Part shown: one piece after another, positions 16,174-24,090 of the stretch | Layout of the letters: each line of letters opens with the position of its first letter | Position numbering within the stretch: the first letter of the stretch is position 1 | Source: Oscillospiraceae bacterium | GTDB lineage: Bacteria > Bacillota > Clostridia > Oscillospirales > CAG-272 | Length of the DNA: 45,220 nt | NCBI GenBank assembly: GCA_015065285.1 | Contig: SVQP01000011.1 | Span: 1-45,220, forward strand | Reading direction: 5' to 3' | The notes under the pieces: model-generated | Seen by the model: the letters and a program-made list of their open reading frames with translations, nothing else | Database searches by the model: none | Told to the model about the DNA's origin: nothing | Translations under genes and position numbers: made by a program

Positions 16174-16235
16174 GGTTTTGAAGGCAAAAAAACGGTAAAA
16201 AATGCGCAAAAGAGCATTCTTGATGCAAGTCTTTG

Positions 16236-16264
16236 TTGCATTCGCAGCAGATTTGTGATATAAT
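16236..16264 (+). promoter_or_regulatory. Promoter of the GH28-like gene
   Basis: TTGCAT (16236-16241) and TATAAT (16259-16264) are separated by 17 nt. Transcription would start about 45 nt before the start codon. Confidence 0.75.
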
Positions 16265-16315
16265 AAATAGTATAATATTGCGATACCGTGAATTTTGAGA
16301 AGGTGAGGTAACCTT

Positions 16316-17800
16316 ATGATTCGAATTCCCGTATTTCCCGTAGGACAGCAGGTCTTTGAGGGCTGCAGTGTTACCATCAATCAAAGAAGCGTCAAACCCT
16401 ATTGCGCGCGTGTTTCCGCCATGCCGTTCAATCGCTCCTGGCCCGGGCATCAGCGCCCCTTGGAGCAAACCGAGCTTGCAGGCTTTTTGTCGGTCGAGGC
16501 GGATGAGGAGGTCACGGTCAGTGTGACCTGGCAAACGCCCCCCTCGCACGTGCTTGTGCGCCCGCTTTCCCGCAGCGTCAGCGTTGCGCTTGCGCAAAGC
16601 ACCGCCACTTTTACGCTGCCGGGCTGCGGACAGTACACGGTCGAGGCGGACGGGCACCACAATGCACTGCATATTTTCGTCAATCCCATCAAGGAAAGTG
16701 ACGGCTTGCGCACCACCTATCGCTTTGCGGGTGGTGAGCACCATATCGGCTCGATCGAGCTGACTGATAACGATACTGTGTATATCGATTCGGGCGCGGT
16801 GGTATACGGCTCGTTTTACGCCATCTGTGCCGAGAATATCCGTATCATCGGCAACGGCATCATTGACGGCAGCCGAGAGGAGAGAACGGATGAGACCTCG
16901 CTTCTGGCGCTGGATTATGAAAAGCCCATTCCGCGCGACAGTCAGGGTATTCGCTCCTTTATGCACGCGCATCGCGTGCTGCGCGGCAATCTGCGTTTTT
17001 ATCGTTGCACAAACGTGCACGTAGAAGGTGTCATCTGCCGCGATAGCGCTTCGTTTGCCATGATTGCCGCAGGCTGTGAGAACGTTTCAATCGAAAACGT
17101 CAAGTGCATTGGAATGTGGAGATATAATTCGGACGGCATTGACCTGTTCAACTGCCAAAACGTCAGCGTGCGCGGATGCTTCTTGCGCAATTTTGACGAC
17201 TGCATGGTAATCAAGGGCATTTGTGGCTGGGATGACATGTGCAATCGCAATATCACGGTAGAGAGATGTGTGCTGTGGTGCGATTGGGGCAGAGCACTTG
17301 AGATCGGTGCCGAGACCAACGCGCCCGCATTTTACCATATTTTGTTCTCGGATTGCGACGTGATCCACGGCTCTACCATTCAGCTGGATATTCAGCACCA
17401 CAACCGTGCCGAGATCAGCCACGTTTGCTTTGAGAATATCCGCGTGGAGTACACGCAGCATCAGCAGAGCGATCTGCACCAGCAAAGCGAGGAGCAGCAA
17501 TATCGCTCCACTGAACCTGCGCAGCAGCCCGTGCTGCTCAACGTGGCACTTTACGATATGGGGTTGTTTTCCAAGGATGGCTTGCATGGCTGCGTGCATG
17601 ATATTCTGTTCAAAAATATTTACGTGCTCACCGATGCACCCATGCCTATGCCGTGCTCGGTATTCAGAGGACTTGCTCCGGGACAGGACGTGCGAGACGT
17701 TCGCATTGACGGCTTGTATTTCAACGGCAAGCGCCTGAGCACGCACCAAGAGGCGAATCTGGTGATCGGAGAGCATGCGCACGGCGTGCAGCTTTCCTGA
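16316..17800 (+). CDS. Glycoside hydrolase family 28-like (polygalacturonase-type) protein
   Basis: This 494-aa protein has an N-terminal beta-sandwich-like region (about 1-125) and a right-handed beta-helix with repeated N-V/I-x-I turns. GH28-type acids are visible: YNSDGIDLFNC matches the NTDG motif and NFDDCMVIKG the DD motif. The usual GHG motif is replaced around GRALEIGAE, and the RIK motif is not evident, so substrate preference may differ from pectin. There is no signal peptide, so it probably acts in the cytoplasm on imported oligosaccharides. It has its own promoter and an AGGTGAGG ribosome binding site, and is followed 29 nt later by an alpha/beta hydrolase on the same strand. A Gln-rich insertion near 380-400 is unusual. 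Confidence 0.85.
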   Translation: MIRIPVFPVGQQVFEGCSVTINQRSVKPYCARVSAMPFNRSWPGHQRPLEQTELAGFLSVEADEEVTVSVTWQTPPSHVLVRPLSRSVSVALAQSTATFTLPGCGQYTVEADGHHNALHIFVNPIKESDGLRTTYRFAGGEHHIGSIELTDNDTVYIDSGAVVYGSFYAICAENIRIIGNGIIDGSREERTDETSLLALDYEKPIPRDSQGIRSFMHAHRVLRGNLRFYRCTNVHVEGVICRDSASFAMIAAGCENVSIENVKCIGMWRYNSDGIDLFNCQNVSVRGCFLRNFDDCMVIKGICGWDDMCNRNITVERCVLWCDWGRALEIGAETNAPAFYHILFSDCDVIHGSTIQLDIQHHNRAEISHVCFENIRVEYTQHQQSDLHQQSEEQQYRSTEPAQQPVLLNVALYDMGLFSKDGLHGCVHDILFKNIYVLTDAPMPMPCSVFRGLAPGQDVRDVRIDGLYFNGKRLSTHQEANLVIGEHAHGVQLS

Positions 17801-17829
17801 CTGTTTATTTCTAAGGAGCATTGCTTGCA

Positions 17830-18816
17830 ATGAACACATTTCATTATACTCTGATCGGTGCGGGTGTAGTGGTGGCAGCAGCGGCTGTCGGCACGGCAAT
17901 CGCAGCACCGTATATCCATAAGCTGTTTAAAAAATCGTTTGGCAGAAGCGACCCTTCACCCGATCATCAGGATGCTTTTCTGGAGGGACTTCGCAAAAAG
18001 GGCTTTGAGCGTCAGGTCGAGATCGTCAAGGCGGGCTGGGCTGCACTGGATACTGCACCGCATGAAAAGGTGTATATTACCTCGCATGACGGGCATCGGC
18101 TGTGCGCTAAGCTGTTCGCACCCGAAAATCCCCGTGCAACCGTGATTTTAGTTCATGGATATCACAGCAAGGGTGAGATGGATTTCGGCTGTGTATTTGA
18201 TTTTTATGCCAAGAGAAATATTGCTATGCTGATCGTGTGTCAGCGCGCACACGGGGATAGCGAAGGGGATTATCTGACCTTTGGCGCCAAGGAGCAATAT
18301 GACGTGCGCGATTGGGCAAAATATCTGGTAGAGCGCTACGGAGAGCATCACAGCATTATCTTCGACGGTGTTTCCATGGGCTGCTCCACCGTGCTGCTTG
18401 CATCCTGTCTGCCGGATCTGCCGGTGCAGGTCAAGGCGGTCATCGGAGATTGCGGCTATGCCAGTGCCAAGGATCAGATCGCACAGGTGCTCAAAGAGGA
18501 TATGCACTTGCCCGTGCCCATCGTGCTGCCCGTGGCAAGCCTGCTTTGCCGCATTTACGGCGGTGCCTTCTTGGGGGATGCGGACGTGGAAAAGCAGCTG
18601 CGGCATGCAAAGCTGCCCACGTTGTTTGCCCATGGGCTTGCGGATGATTTTGTGCGCCCTGCCAATTCCGAGCGTAACTATGCAGCCTGCAGCTCGGAAT
18701 ACAAAAGGCTTTGTCTTTTTGAGGGCTCACCGCACGGCATGAGCTATCTTGACCACCAAGAGGAATACGAAAAAGAGATCATCGCGCTTTTGCGCCATGC
18801 CGGCATATTGGAATAA
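17830..18816 (+). CDS. Alpha/beta hydrolase with N-terminal membrane anchor
   Basis: This 328-aa protein has one N-terminal hydrophobic segment (about 4-27) and a serine-hydrolase domain. The strand-turn VILVHGYHSKG gives the oxyanion region, the nucleophile elbow is GVSMGCS, the acid lies in HGLADDFV and the catalytic His in SPHGMSY, so the triad looks complete. The family covers esterases, lipases and thioesterases; the substrate cannot be told. AAGGAG at 17813-17818 fits the ATG at 17830 better than the TTG at 17821. It probably shares the transcript of the GH28-like gene and might remove acyl groups from the same substrate, but that is inference. Without a cleavage site the anchor should stay in the membrane. 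Confidence 0.87.
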   Translation: MNTFHYTLIGAGVVVAAAAVGTAIAAPYIHKLFKKSFGRSDPSPDHQDAFLEGLRKKGFERQVEIVKAGWAALDTAPHEKVYITSHDGHRLCAKLFAPENPRATVILVHGYHSKGEMDFGCVFDFYAKRNIAMLIVCQRAHGDSEGDYLTFGAKEQYDVRDWAKYLVERYGEHHSIIFDGVSMGCSTVLLASCLPDLPVQVKAVIGDCGYASAKDQIAQVLKEDMHLPVPIVLPVASLLCRIYGGAFLGDADVEKQLRHAKLPTLFAHGLADDFVRPANSERNYAACSSEYKRLCLFEGSPHGMSYLDHQEEYEKEIIALLRHAGILE

Positions 18817-18860
18817 AAAGAAAAGGAGCTTCTCTCTGCATTCTTGGCGGAAAAATCAAT

Positions 18861-18917
18861 TTAAGGGCATCTCTAAAAACCGCTCACCGCGCGATGAGTT
18901 TTTAGAGGTGCCCTTAA
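18861..18917. repeat. Imperfect hairpin repeat
   Basis: Arms at 18861-18880 and 18898-18917 are complementary over 20 bp with one G-T mismatch. There is no T run, so it is not a typical terminator. It lies 45 nt after the hydrolase and directly before the next inverted-repeat element. Confidence 0.7.
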
Positions 18918-18920
18918 TAA

Positions 18921-19052
18921 CGTAGGGCGGGGGCTTGCTCCCGCCGCTTCGTTTTCATAAAACGATCATTCATTTTGCAGGGGCGACCATCGGTCGTCCG
19001 TTTTTGATTTATGAAAAGCATTCTTTCGGCGGGAGCAAGCCCCCGCCCTACG
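18921..19052. repeat. MITE-like element with 26-bp terminal inverted repeats
   Basis: Perfect 26-bp inverted repeats (18921-18946 and 19027-19052) begin CGTAGGGCGGG and enclose a smaller hairpin (GCGACC/GGTCG near 18983-18996) and a second set of related inner arms (TTTTCATAAA/TTTATGAAAA). No open reading frame is supported. This looks like a small non-autonomous palindromic element. The rest of the spacer, 19053-19230, contains only a short TCGGGC/GCCCGA hairpin. Confidence 0.75.
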
Positions 19053-19231
19053 ACTTGCCATTCCTCTGCGGATAGTGGGTTCGGGCTTCTGCCCGATGGT
19101 GCGAGGACTGCCACGCGCTATGCTTGCCCCAGACGTAAGCGTTGGGAAAGCGGAAACTATGTGCTGTCAATGGATATGCGTGTCACTCAACCAACTTAAC
19201 TATAAGTTGAATTTATTCTAATATAGCGTTG

Positions 19232-19259
19232 TTGAATTATCCTTGTTTTGTGCTATACT
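19232..19259 (+). promoter_or_regulatory. Promoter of the XRE regulator
   Basis: TTGAAT (19232-19237) and TATACT (19254-19259) are 16 nt apart, 43 nt before the start codon. Confidence 0.65.
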
Positions 19260-19301
19260 TATATCAGTGAAGCGCATCACAATAAAAATTGGAGGTTTCT
19301 T

Positions 19302-20345
19302 ATGACCAATATCAATATAGGCAACAAGATACGGGAACTCAGAAAAAAGAAAGGGATTACTCAAGAAGCTCTTGCCTCCGTTCTTTCTGTTTCTCCGCAA
19401 GCGGTAAGTAAATGGGAGAGTGGTCTGACGTATCCCGATATGGAAATGATACCGGTTATCGCAGGATATTTCGAGGTTTCCATGGATATTCTCTTTGATT
19501 ACGATGTTCGTGAAATGAAAGCAAAGATTCAAAAGATTATTGATGATGCTTGGGATTATTTCTTTGATGATACCCAAAAGTATATTGAAATCATGAAGGG
19601 TGCTTTGCGAGAATATCCGGGAAACGAAGAATTGCTCACAGCGCTTTTGGACGCATACGAATACAATTTGCGCGACAAGGGAGATACTTCATGCTTGGAT
19701 GAAATGATTGAACTTTCTCAAAAAATCATTACAGAGAGCAACGATTTTATTAGAGTCTGCAACGTAAAAGATATTCAAGCAGCAGCGTATCTCAAAAAAG
19801 GCGAATATCAAAAAGCAAAATCTGTATTGGAATCCCTTCCTCGTGAATATGATCTTCGTGATTGGGCATTTGCTTTTCGGTTGTCAGGAAGAGATAAACT
19901 CAATGGAGCGACTATGTCGAGATGCCATCATCTGCAAGGCTTATACCAAGCTTGTATGGAGGAAGGCAACGCATGGTTCTTTATGGATCAGCATCCCGAT
20001 GTTAAGTTCCGCGATTACACATCCGATGATTATATTCCCGAAGCGTTGAAATGCTATCAGGAAGGACTTCATGTGCTTACGACGTTCCTTTTGACAGACT
20101 ACTATGATAATCCTGCAGAACAATATCTTTGGGAAGGTATGCAAACGTTCCATTGGAGTTTTCTTCAGTGCATTGCCGCTTGCTATAAAAAGCTTGGTAA
20201 TGTTGAGGAATGTGAAAAATATATTGTGGAAGCATATCACCTTATATCTGTTGTATGGAAGGACTTTGAGGAGAACAAAGAATATTACATGGAGTATTTC
20301 TATAAGTATCTGAACAAGTATGATCTCGCAGAATATATCAAGTAA
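19302..20345 (+). CDS. XRE-family transcriptional regulator
   Basis: This 347-aa protein has an N-terminal Cro/C1-type helix-turn-helix (about 6-62; KIRELRKKKGITQEALAS, then SPQAVSKWESG as the recognition helix). The long C-terminal region (about 80-347) is rich in Tyr, Glu and Leu in helix-pair spacing, like tetratricopeptide-type helical repeats that often sense a ligand or partner. GGAGG lies before the ATG at 19302, which rules out the longer upstream frame. Codons are visibly more A/T-rich than in neighbouring genes (many AAA, GAA, ATT and TAT), and the gene is bracketed by repeat elements, so it may have arrived by transfer. It has its own promoter and terminator. Targets are unknown. 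Confidence 0.88.
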   Translation: MTNINIGNKIRELRKKKGITQEALASVLSVSPQAVSKWESGLTYPDMEMIPVIAGYFEVSMDILFDYDVREMKAKIQKIIDDAWDYFFDDTQKYIEIMKGALREYPGNEELLTALLDAYEYNLRDKGDTSCLDEMIELSQKIITESNDFIRVCNVKDIQAAAYLKKGEYQKAKSVLESLPREYDLRDWAFAFRLSGRDKLNGATMSRCHHLQGLYQACMEEGNAWFFMDQHPDVKFRDYTSDDYIPEALKCYQEGLHVLTTFLLTDYYDNPAEQYLWEGMQTFHWSFLQCIAACYKKLGNVEECEKYIVEAYHLISVVWKDFEENKEYYMEYFYKYLNKYDLAEYIK

Positions 20346-20350
20346 TCCTC

Positions 20351-20374
20351 GCCCCGCCTTGCGCGGGGCTTTTT
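20351..20374 (+). terminator. Terminator after the XRE regulator
   Basis: GCCCCGC (20351-20357) pairs with GCGGGGC (20363-20369), followed by five Ts. Confidence 0.85.
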
Positions 20375-20394
20375 CTTTGTTTTTTGCATATAAA

Positions 20395-20424
20395 AAAGGA
20401 GCTGAGTCATCAACTCAGCCCCTA
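20395..20424 (-). terminator. Distal copy of a minus-strand terminator hairpin
   Basis: Read on the minus strand, GGGGCTGAGT and ACTCAGCTCC form a stem (one G-U pair) followed by six Ts. It is nearly the same hairpin as the one at 20818-20844, in the same orientation, with a palindromic element between the two copies. Confidence 0.6.
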
Positions 20425-20446
20425 TTGCATTTGCGAAGATGTGAAA

Positions 20447-20756
20447 GAGCGTCCGTGTGATGCACCTCATCCACCGCAACCGCGTCAGAAAATCGCTCCA
20501 AGTATTCGCGTTTTTCTTCCGCTGCGGTCCCCCTTCCCCAGCGGGGCAAGGCTTATTTCGGTTGTCCTTATCGATAAGAGAAAGCAAGACGGACACAATC
20601 ATTGCCTTCACCGTAACGGTCAACCTAACGAAAAGGATGCGCGCAGAAAGCCTTGCCCCGCTGGGGAAGGGGGACCGCAGCGGAGAGATATTTCGCGGGA
20701 AATCCGCGAAATGATCGACGCGGTTGCGGTGGATGAGGTGCATCATGCGGACGCTC
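20447..20756. repeat. Large nested palindromic element (about 310 bp)
   Basis: Outer arms at 20447-20486 and 20717-20756 are complementary over 40 bp with two mismatches. A second, perfect 36-bp inverted repeat lies inside (20519-20554 and 20648-20683, containing CTGCGGTCCCCCTTCCCC). A small TTTCGCGG/CCGCGAAA hairpin lies near the right end. No coding frame is supported. A related sequence occurs at about 44806-45050 in this window, so this is a dispersed family. Confidence 0.8.
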
Positions 20757-20817
20757 CCTCACCAAAACGGACATTCTCTTGCAAAACTAATCAAATTCAT
20801 AGACAAAATAGTACAAG

Positions 20818-20844
20818 AAAAGGGCTGAGTGAATGACTCAGCCC
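20818..20844 (-). terminator. Terminator of the PII-like/DUF1538 operon
   Basis: On the minus strand GGGCTGAGT (20844-20836) and ACTCAGCCC (20830-20822) form a 9-bp stem followed by four Ts, about 60 nt after the stop of the PII-like gene. Confidence 0.8.
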
Positions 20845-20906
20845 CTAATTTCGATTTACCGCTAATTTTGCACGCCCTTCCGCGGAAGCTCCTTTTTTAT
20901 GGATCA

Positions 20907-21590
20907 TTAACTGTTGAATCTGCGATCCAGACGCAGACCCATGGTGTCGGATACGGGAAGGGAGAAGGTTACGGTGCCAAGCTCCGGCTTTTCCTTGCCC
21001 TGATTGATCAGCGCCTGCATGATGGGGCGACGCTGCTCCTCGGTGGTCACGATCAGCACCGTGTCCTTTTCCTCTGCAAGCGTCACGCCAAAGAAATGCT
21101 CGTCGCCCTTGCCGTAGGTGCCCTTGGCGCGGATCACCGTGCCACCGCCCGCGCCTGCGGCGCGTGCTGCCTCCATAGCAACGTCGGAGCAGCCCTTATT
21201 GAGAATGGCTACGATCAGATGTGTATTGAATTCCATTTTTACAACCTCTCTTTCCTCTGCTTCGGTGCTTCCGGTCAGAACCTGCATGGAGTGTGCGCCA
21301 CCCATGCTGTTCAAGGGGATCACCAATCCGATGCCGCGACCGGGAATATCAATCTCCATCTGATCGGGCAATGTTGCGAGTACGTCCCTTGTCTGCTGCT
21401 TGCCAACCACGGCAGTCAGCATGATCTTTTCTGTCTGCTCAATGCCAAGCAGATCCAGCGTTTTATTTTGTGCCGTACCGTGACAAGGCACGGTTGCATA
21501 GGCGGCAAGCTTGTTGCGCGAAAAATATTTCTTGTAGGCTGCATGATCCTTCTCGCGCGCAATAATCATTAACAGATTCAGCTCTTTCAT
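20907..21590 (-). CDS. Tandem PII-like signalling protein
   Basis: This 227-aa protein looks like two PII-like ferredoxin folds in one chain. The C-terminal half (about 115-227) reads FNTHLIVAILNKGCSDVAMEAARAAGAGG, then GTVIRAKGT, FFGVTLAEEKDTVLIVTTEEQ and a final helix, matching the beta-alpha-beta pattern and TVxxAxG turn of PII proteins. The N-terminal half (about 1-112) has a similar but more degenerate pattern. The uridylylation Tyr of the classic T-loop is not evident. PII proteins bind ATP, ADP or other small ligands and control transporters or enzymes. It lies 14 nt after a DUF1538 membrane protein on the same transcript, so it probably senses a ligand and gates that protein. Confidence 0.8.
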   Translation of the reverse strand: MKELNLLMIIAREKDHAAYKKYFSRNKLAAYATVPCHGTAQNKTLDLLGIEQTEKIMLTAVVGKQQTRDVLATLPDQMEIDIPGRGIGLVIPLNSMGGAHSMQVLTGSTEAEEREVVKMEFNTHLIVAILNKGCSDVAMEAARAAGAGGGTVIRAKGTYGKGDEHFFGVTLAEEKDTVLIVTTEEQRRPIMQALINQGKEKPELGTVTFSLPVSDTMGLRLDRRFNS

Positions 21591-21604
21591 ATATTTTATA
21601 CCTC

Positions 21605-23146
21605 TTACAGATCGATGATGTCTTCATCAATGGGAACAAACTGTGCCTCGGCAGGCTGCTTCTTGGCAGTCAGGTTGCGGATATGCCAGATCAGACCGGG
21701 GATCTGCACCGCGATCAGAGGCGTCATGGCAACGAAAGCCACCACACCGAACGCATCGGTTGCGGCATTGCCATCCACTGCCTTACAAGCGCCCATGGCA
21801 AAGGGCAAAAGGAATGCTGCAGTCATGGGACCCGACGCCACACCGCCCGCGTCAAACGCGATGGAGGGGAAGGGGGAGGGCACGATGATGGTGAGCAGCA
21901 GCGCAATTGCGTAGCCGGGGATCAAAAACCACATAATGCTCACACCGGTCAGCACACGCAAAAGCGCAAGAGCCACCGAGCAGGAAACACCGATGGAAAG
22001 GCAGCGCAGCACCACCTTGCGCGAGATCGCGCCTGCGGTAACAGAGTTGACCTGCTTGGTCAGCACGTGTACCGCGGGTTCAGCCTGCACGATAAAGTAA
22101 CCGACTACGGCACCGATGGGAATGATAATCAATCGCCAAAAGCCCTTGTCTGGGTTGGCAAGTCCTTGCCCGAGCAGATACCCGCAGGGGGAAAATCCCA
22201 CGTTTGCACCCAGCAAGAACAGCACAAGACCTATGTAAGTATAGCCAAGTCCGACAAGAATTTTCCAGAGCGTGCGCTTGGTCATTGCATTCTCCGGCTT
22301 TTTGGCACAAATGAAATAGAAAACGAAGAAGGCTGCGGAGATCGGTCCGAGCGCCAGCAGAACCTCCCAGAGATAGTGGGGGAATTCGGAAAGGAAATTC
22401 AGCGCGATTGCCTGGGAGTTGTGCACCACCTCGGGGGTCATATCGGGGGGGACGAGGTCACCGCCCACGATCAAACCAAGGATCAGCACCGCCGAGATCG
22501 GACCTACAGAGGAAAGCGCGACCAGACCAAAGCAGTCCTTGTCCGCTCCACCGTCCGAACGGCTGGAGGCAACGCCCACGCCAAGCGCCATGATAAAGGG
22601 CACGGTCATGGGGCCTGTGGTCACACCGCCCGAGTCAAAGGCAACCGCCCAGAAGTTGGGGTTGATAAAGAATGCCATGATGAATACACCGATGTAGCAT
22701 ATCCACAAAAGCAGGGAAAGATTGACCTTGAACAGAATGCGCAGCATTGCCAAAACCAGGAAAATGCCTACGCCAAGTCCGACCGACCAGGTCAGCACCA
22801 AGGGATTGATGTTGGGCACGTAGGTTGCCAGCACCTGCAAATCGGGCTCGCAAATGGTTGCCAGAAATCCGACGAAGAAGGAAAGGAAGACCACAAGCCA
22901 AATCTTTTTGGATTTGGTCATTTGCGCACCGATGTACTCGCCCATGGGAATCATGGACATGTCCGATCCCAGTGAGAACAGCCCCATTCCCACGATCAGC
23001 AGCACAGCCCCCAGCAAAAACGAGAGCAGCACGCCGGCATCCACGGGAGAGACGGTCAGGACCAGCAGCACCGTGATCAGCGTGACCGGCAGCACCGATG
23101 CAAATGATTCCTTGATCTTCTCAAGTAATACTGTTTTTTCGAACAA
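21605..23146 (-). CDS. DUF1538 family membrane protein
   Basis: This 513-aa protein has about a dozen hydrophobic segments and an internal duplication: the first half has FDSGGVTTGPMTVPFIMALGVG and the second FDAGGVASGPMTAAFLLPFAMG, each inside a similar set of helices. The SGG/AGG-GP motifs in membrane segments suggest a pore or substrate site, as in transporters with inverted repeats. These features fit DUF1538, a family of presumed transporters of unknown substrate often found next to PII-like proteins. It appears to start at TTG 23146 with GAGGTG 9 nt before it; no nearby ATG fits better. It is the first gene of a two-gene operon with the PII-like protein. Confidence 0.88.
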   Translation of the reverse strand: MFEKTVLLEKIKESFASVLPVTLITVLLVLTVSPVDAGVLLSFLLGAVLLIVGMGLFSLGSDMSMIPMGEYIGAQMTKSKKIWLVVFLSFFVGFLATICEPDLQVLATYVPNINPLVLTWSVGLGVGIFLVLAMLRILFKVNLSLLLWICYIGVFIMAFFINPNFWAVAFDSGGVTTGPMTVPFIMALGVGVASSRSDGGADKDCFGLVALSSVGPISAVLILGLIVGGDLVPPDMTPEVVHNSQAIALNFLSEFPHYLWEVLLALGPISAAFFVFYFICAKKPENAMTKRTLWKILVGLGYTYIGLVLFLLGANVGFSPCGYLLGQGLANPDKGFWRLIIIPIGAVVGYFIVQAEPAVHVLTKQVNSVTAGAISRKVVLRCLSIGVSCSVALALLRVLTGVSIMWFLIPGYAIALLLTIIVPSPFPSIAFDAGGVASGPMTAAFLLPFAMGACKAVDGNAATDAFGVVAFVAMTPLIAVQIPGLIWHIRNLTAKKQPAEAQFVPIDEDIIDL

Positions 23147-23183
23147 TTAAAAAAACACCTCACAAAAGCATACTATTAGTGAT

Positions 23184-23189
23184 ATTATA
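23184..23189 (-). promoter_or_regulatory. Probable -10 box of the DUF1538/PII-like operon
   Basis: TATAAT reads at 23189-23184 on the minus strand, 38 nt before the TTG start. I cannot see a convincing -35 box 16-18 nt upstream, so an activator may be needed. Confidence 0.45.
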
Positions 23190-23233
23190 TCGGAATATGT
23201 CCGCGCAGTGGTGAACATTTTGTAAAGTTGTGT

Positions 23234-23262
23234 TTGACAAGTGTACGGGATTGTGATATACT
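23234..23262 (+). promoter_or_regulatory. Promoter of the split thrE-type operon
   Basis: TTGACA (23234-23239) and TATACT (23257-23262) are separated by 17 nt. The expected transcript begins near 23269. Confidence 0.85.
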
Positions 23263-23301
23263 CATCTTATAAATCAAAATATGCAGAAAGAGATCAAATA
23301 T

Positions 23302-24090
23302 ATGACACAAGAGATAAGCAGCACCGTCCTGCCGTATGATTACGACGACGTGTTGGATACTGTGCTGGATATTGGCTGCCGCCTTTTGGAGGCGGGCGCG
23401 GAGGTGCGCCGCGTAGAGGACACGGTGGAGAGACTGTGCTTAGCTTACGGTGCGCACGACGTGGACGTGTTCTCAATCGTGGTGCTGATCGGTGTTACGG
23501 TGGAGGGACCCAACGGTGACCACTATACCCAGATCCGCAAGGTGGGGAACATTGGCAACAGCCTTATCCGTATTGAAAAGCTCAATGCACTCTCACGCAG
23601 ACTTTGCGCAGCCCCCGAGGATCCTTGGGAGGTCAAGGACGAGGTCAAGCGGATCTGCGCCTGCGTGACGTATTCATCCGTTATCATGTATGTAAGCGCT
23701 GCCATTGCGGCAGGCGGATTTGCCATGTTCTTTGGCGGAGGCTGGGCGGACGGGCTGATCGCAGCTGCCATCGGTGTGCTGATCATGCTGATCAACCGCC
23801 ACACACCCGCAAAGGTCAACGGGACGCTGCGTACCTTTATCACCGCATTTTTATCGGGCGCGGCTGCGCTGGGGCTTGGCGCGCTGATACCGGGGGCACA
23901 TCCGGATATGATCATGATCGGTACCATTATGCTCATGATCCCGGGGCTTGCGCTGTGGACGTCACTGCGCGATCTGTTTGGTGGAGACATGGTATCGGGG
24001 CTTTTGCGCTTTGTGCAGGCACTGTTCACAGCGGCAATCATTGCTGCGGGCTACGGTCTTGCATGGCTGACGATAGGAGGGATCTTATGA
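23302..24090 (+). CDS. Threonine/serine exporter, ThrE-type first subunit (DUF1212)
   Basis: This 262-aa protein has a cytoplasmic N-terminal domain (about 1-110) with the family marks GCRLLEAGAEVRRVEDTVERL and VDVFSIVVLIGVTV, followed by about five membrane segments. That is the first part of ThrE, an exporter of threonine and serine; in many Firmicutes it is split into this subunit and a small partner. The partner follows with a 4-nt overlap, so the two form one transporter. The start is uncertain: ATG 23281 has no ribosome binding site and would lie close to the transcript start, while ATG 23302 has AAAGAG about 8 nt before it and is preferred. The real substrate is not certain. Confidence 0.87.
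   Translation: MTQEISSTVLPYDYDDVLDTVLDIGCRLLEAGAEVRRVEDTVERLCLAYGAHDVDVFSIVVLIGVTVEGPNGDHYTQIRKVGNIGNSLIRIEKLNALSRRLCAAPEDPWEVKDEVKRICACVTYSSVIMYVSAAIAAGGFAMFFGGGWADGLIAAAIGVLIMLINRHTPAKVNGTLRTFITAFLSGAAALGLGALIPGAHPDMIMIGTIMLMIPGLALWTSLRDLFGGDMVSGLLRFVQALFTAAIIAAGYGLAWLTIGGIL

Noticed and set aside
18921-19052. Insertion sequence with a transposase
   Set aside because: The element is only 132 bp and contains no coding frame.
20384-20836. Small protein genes on either strand in the XRE/PII-like spacer
   Set aside because: The frames arise from the arms of a palindrome and mirror each other on both strands; none has a ribosome binding site with a plausible product.
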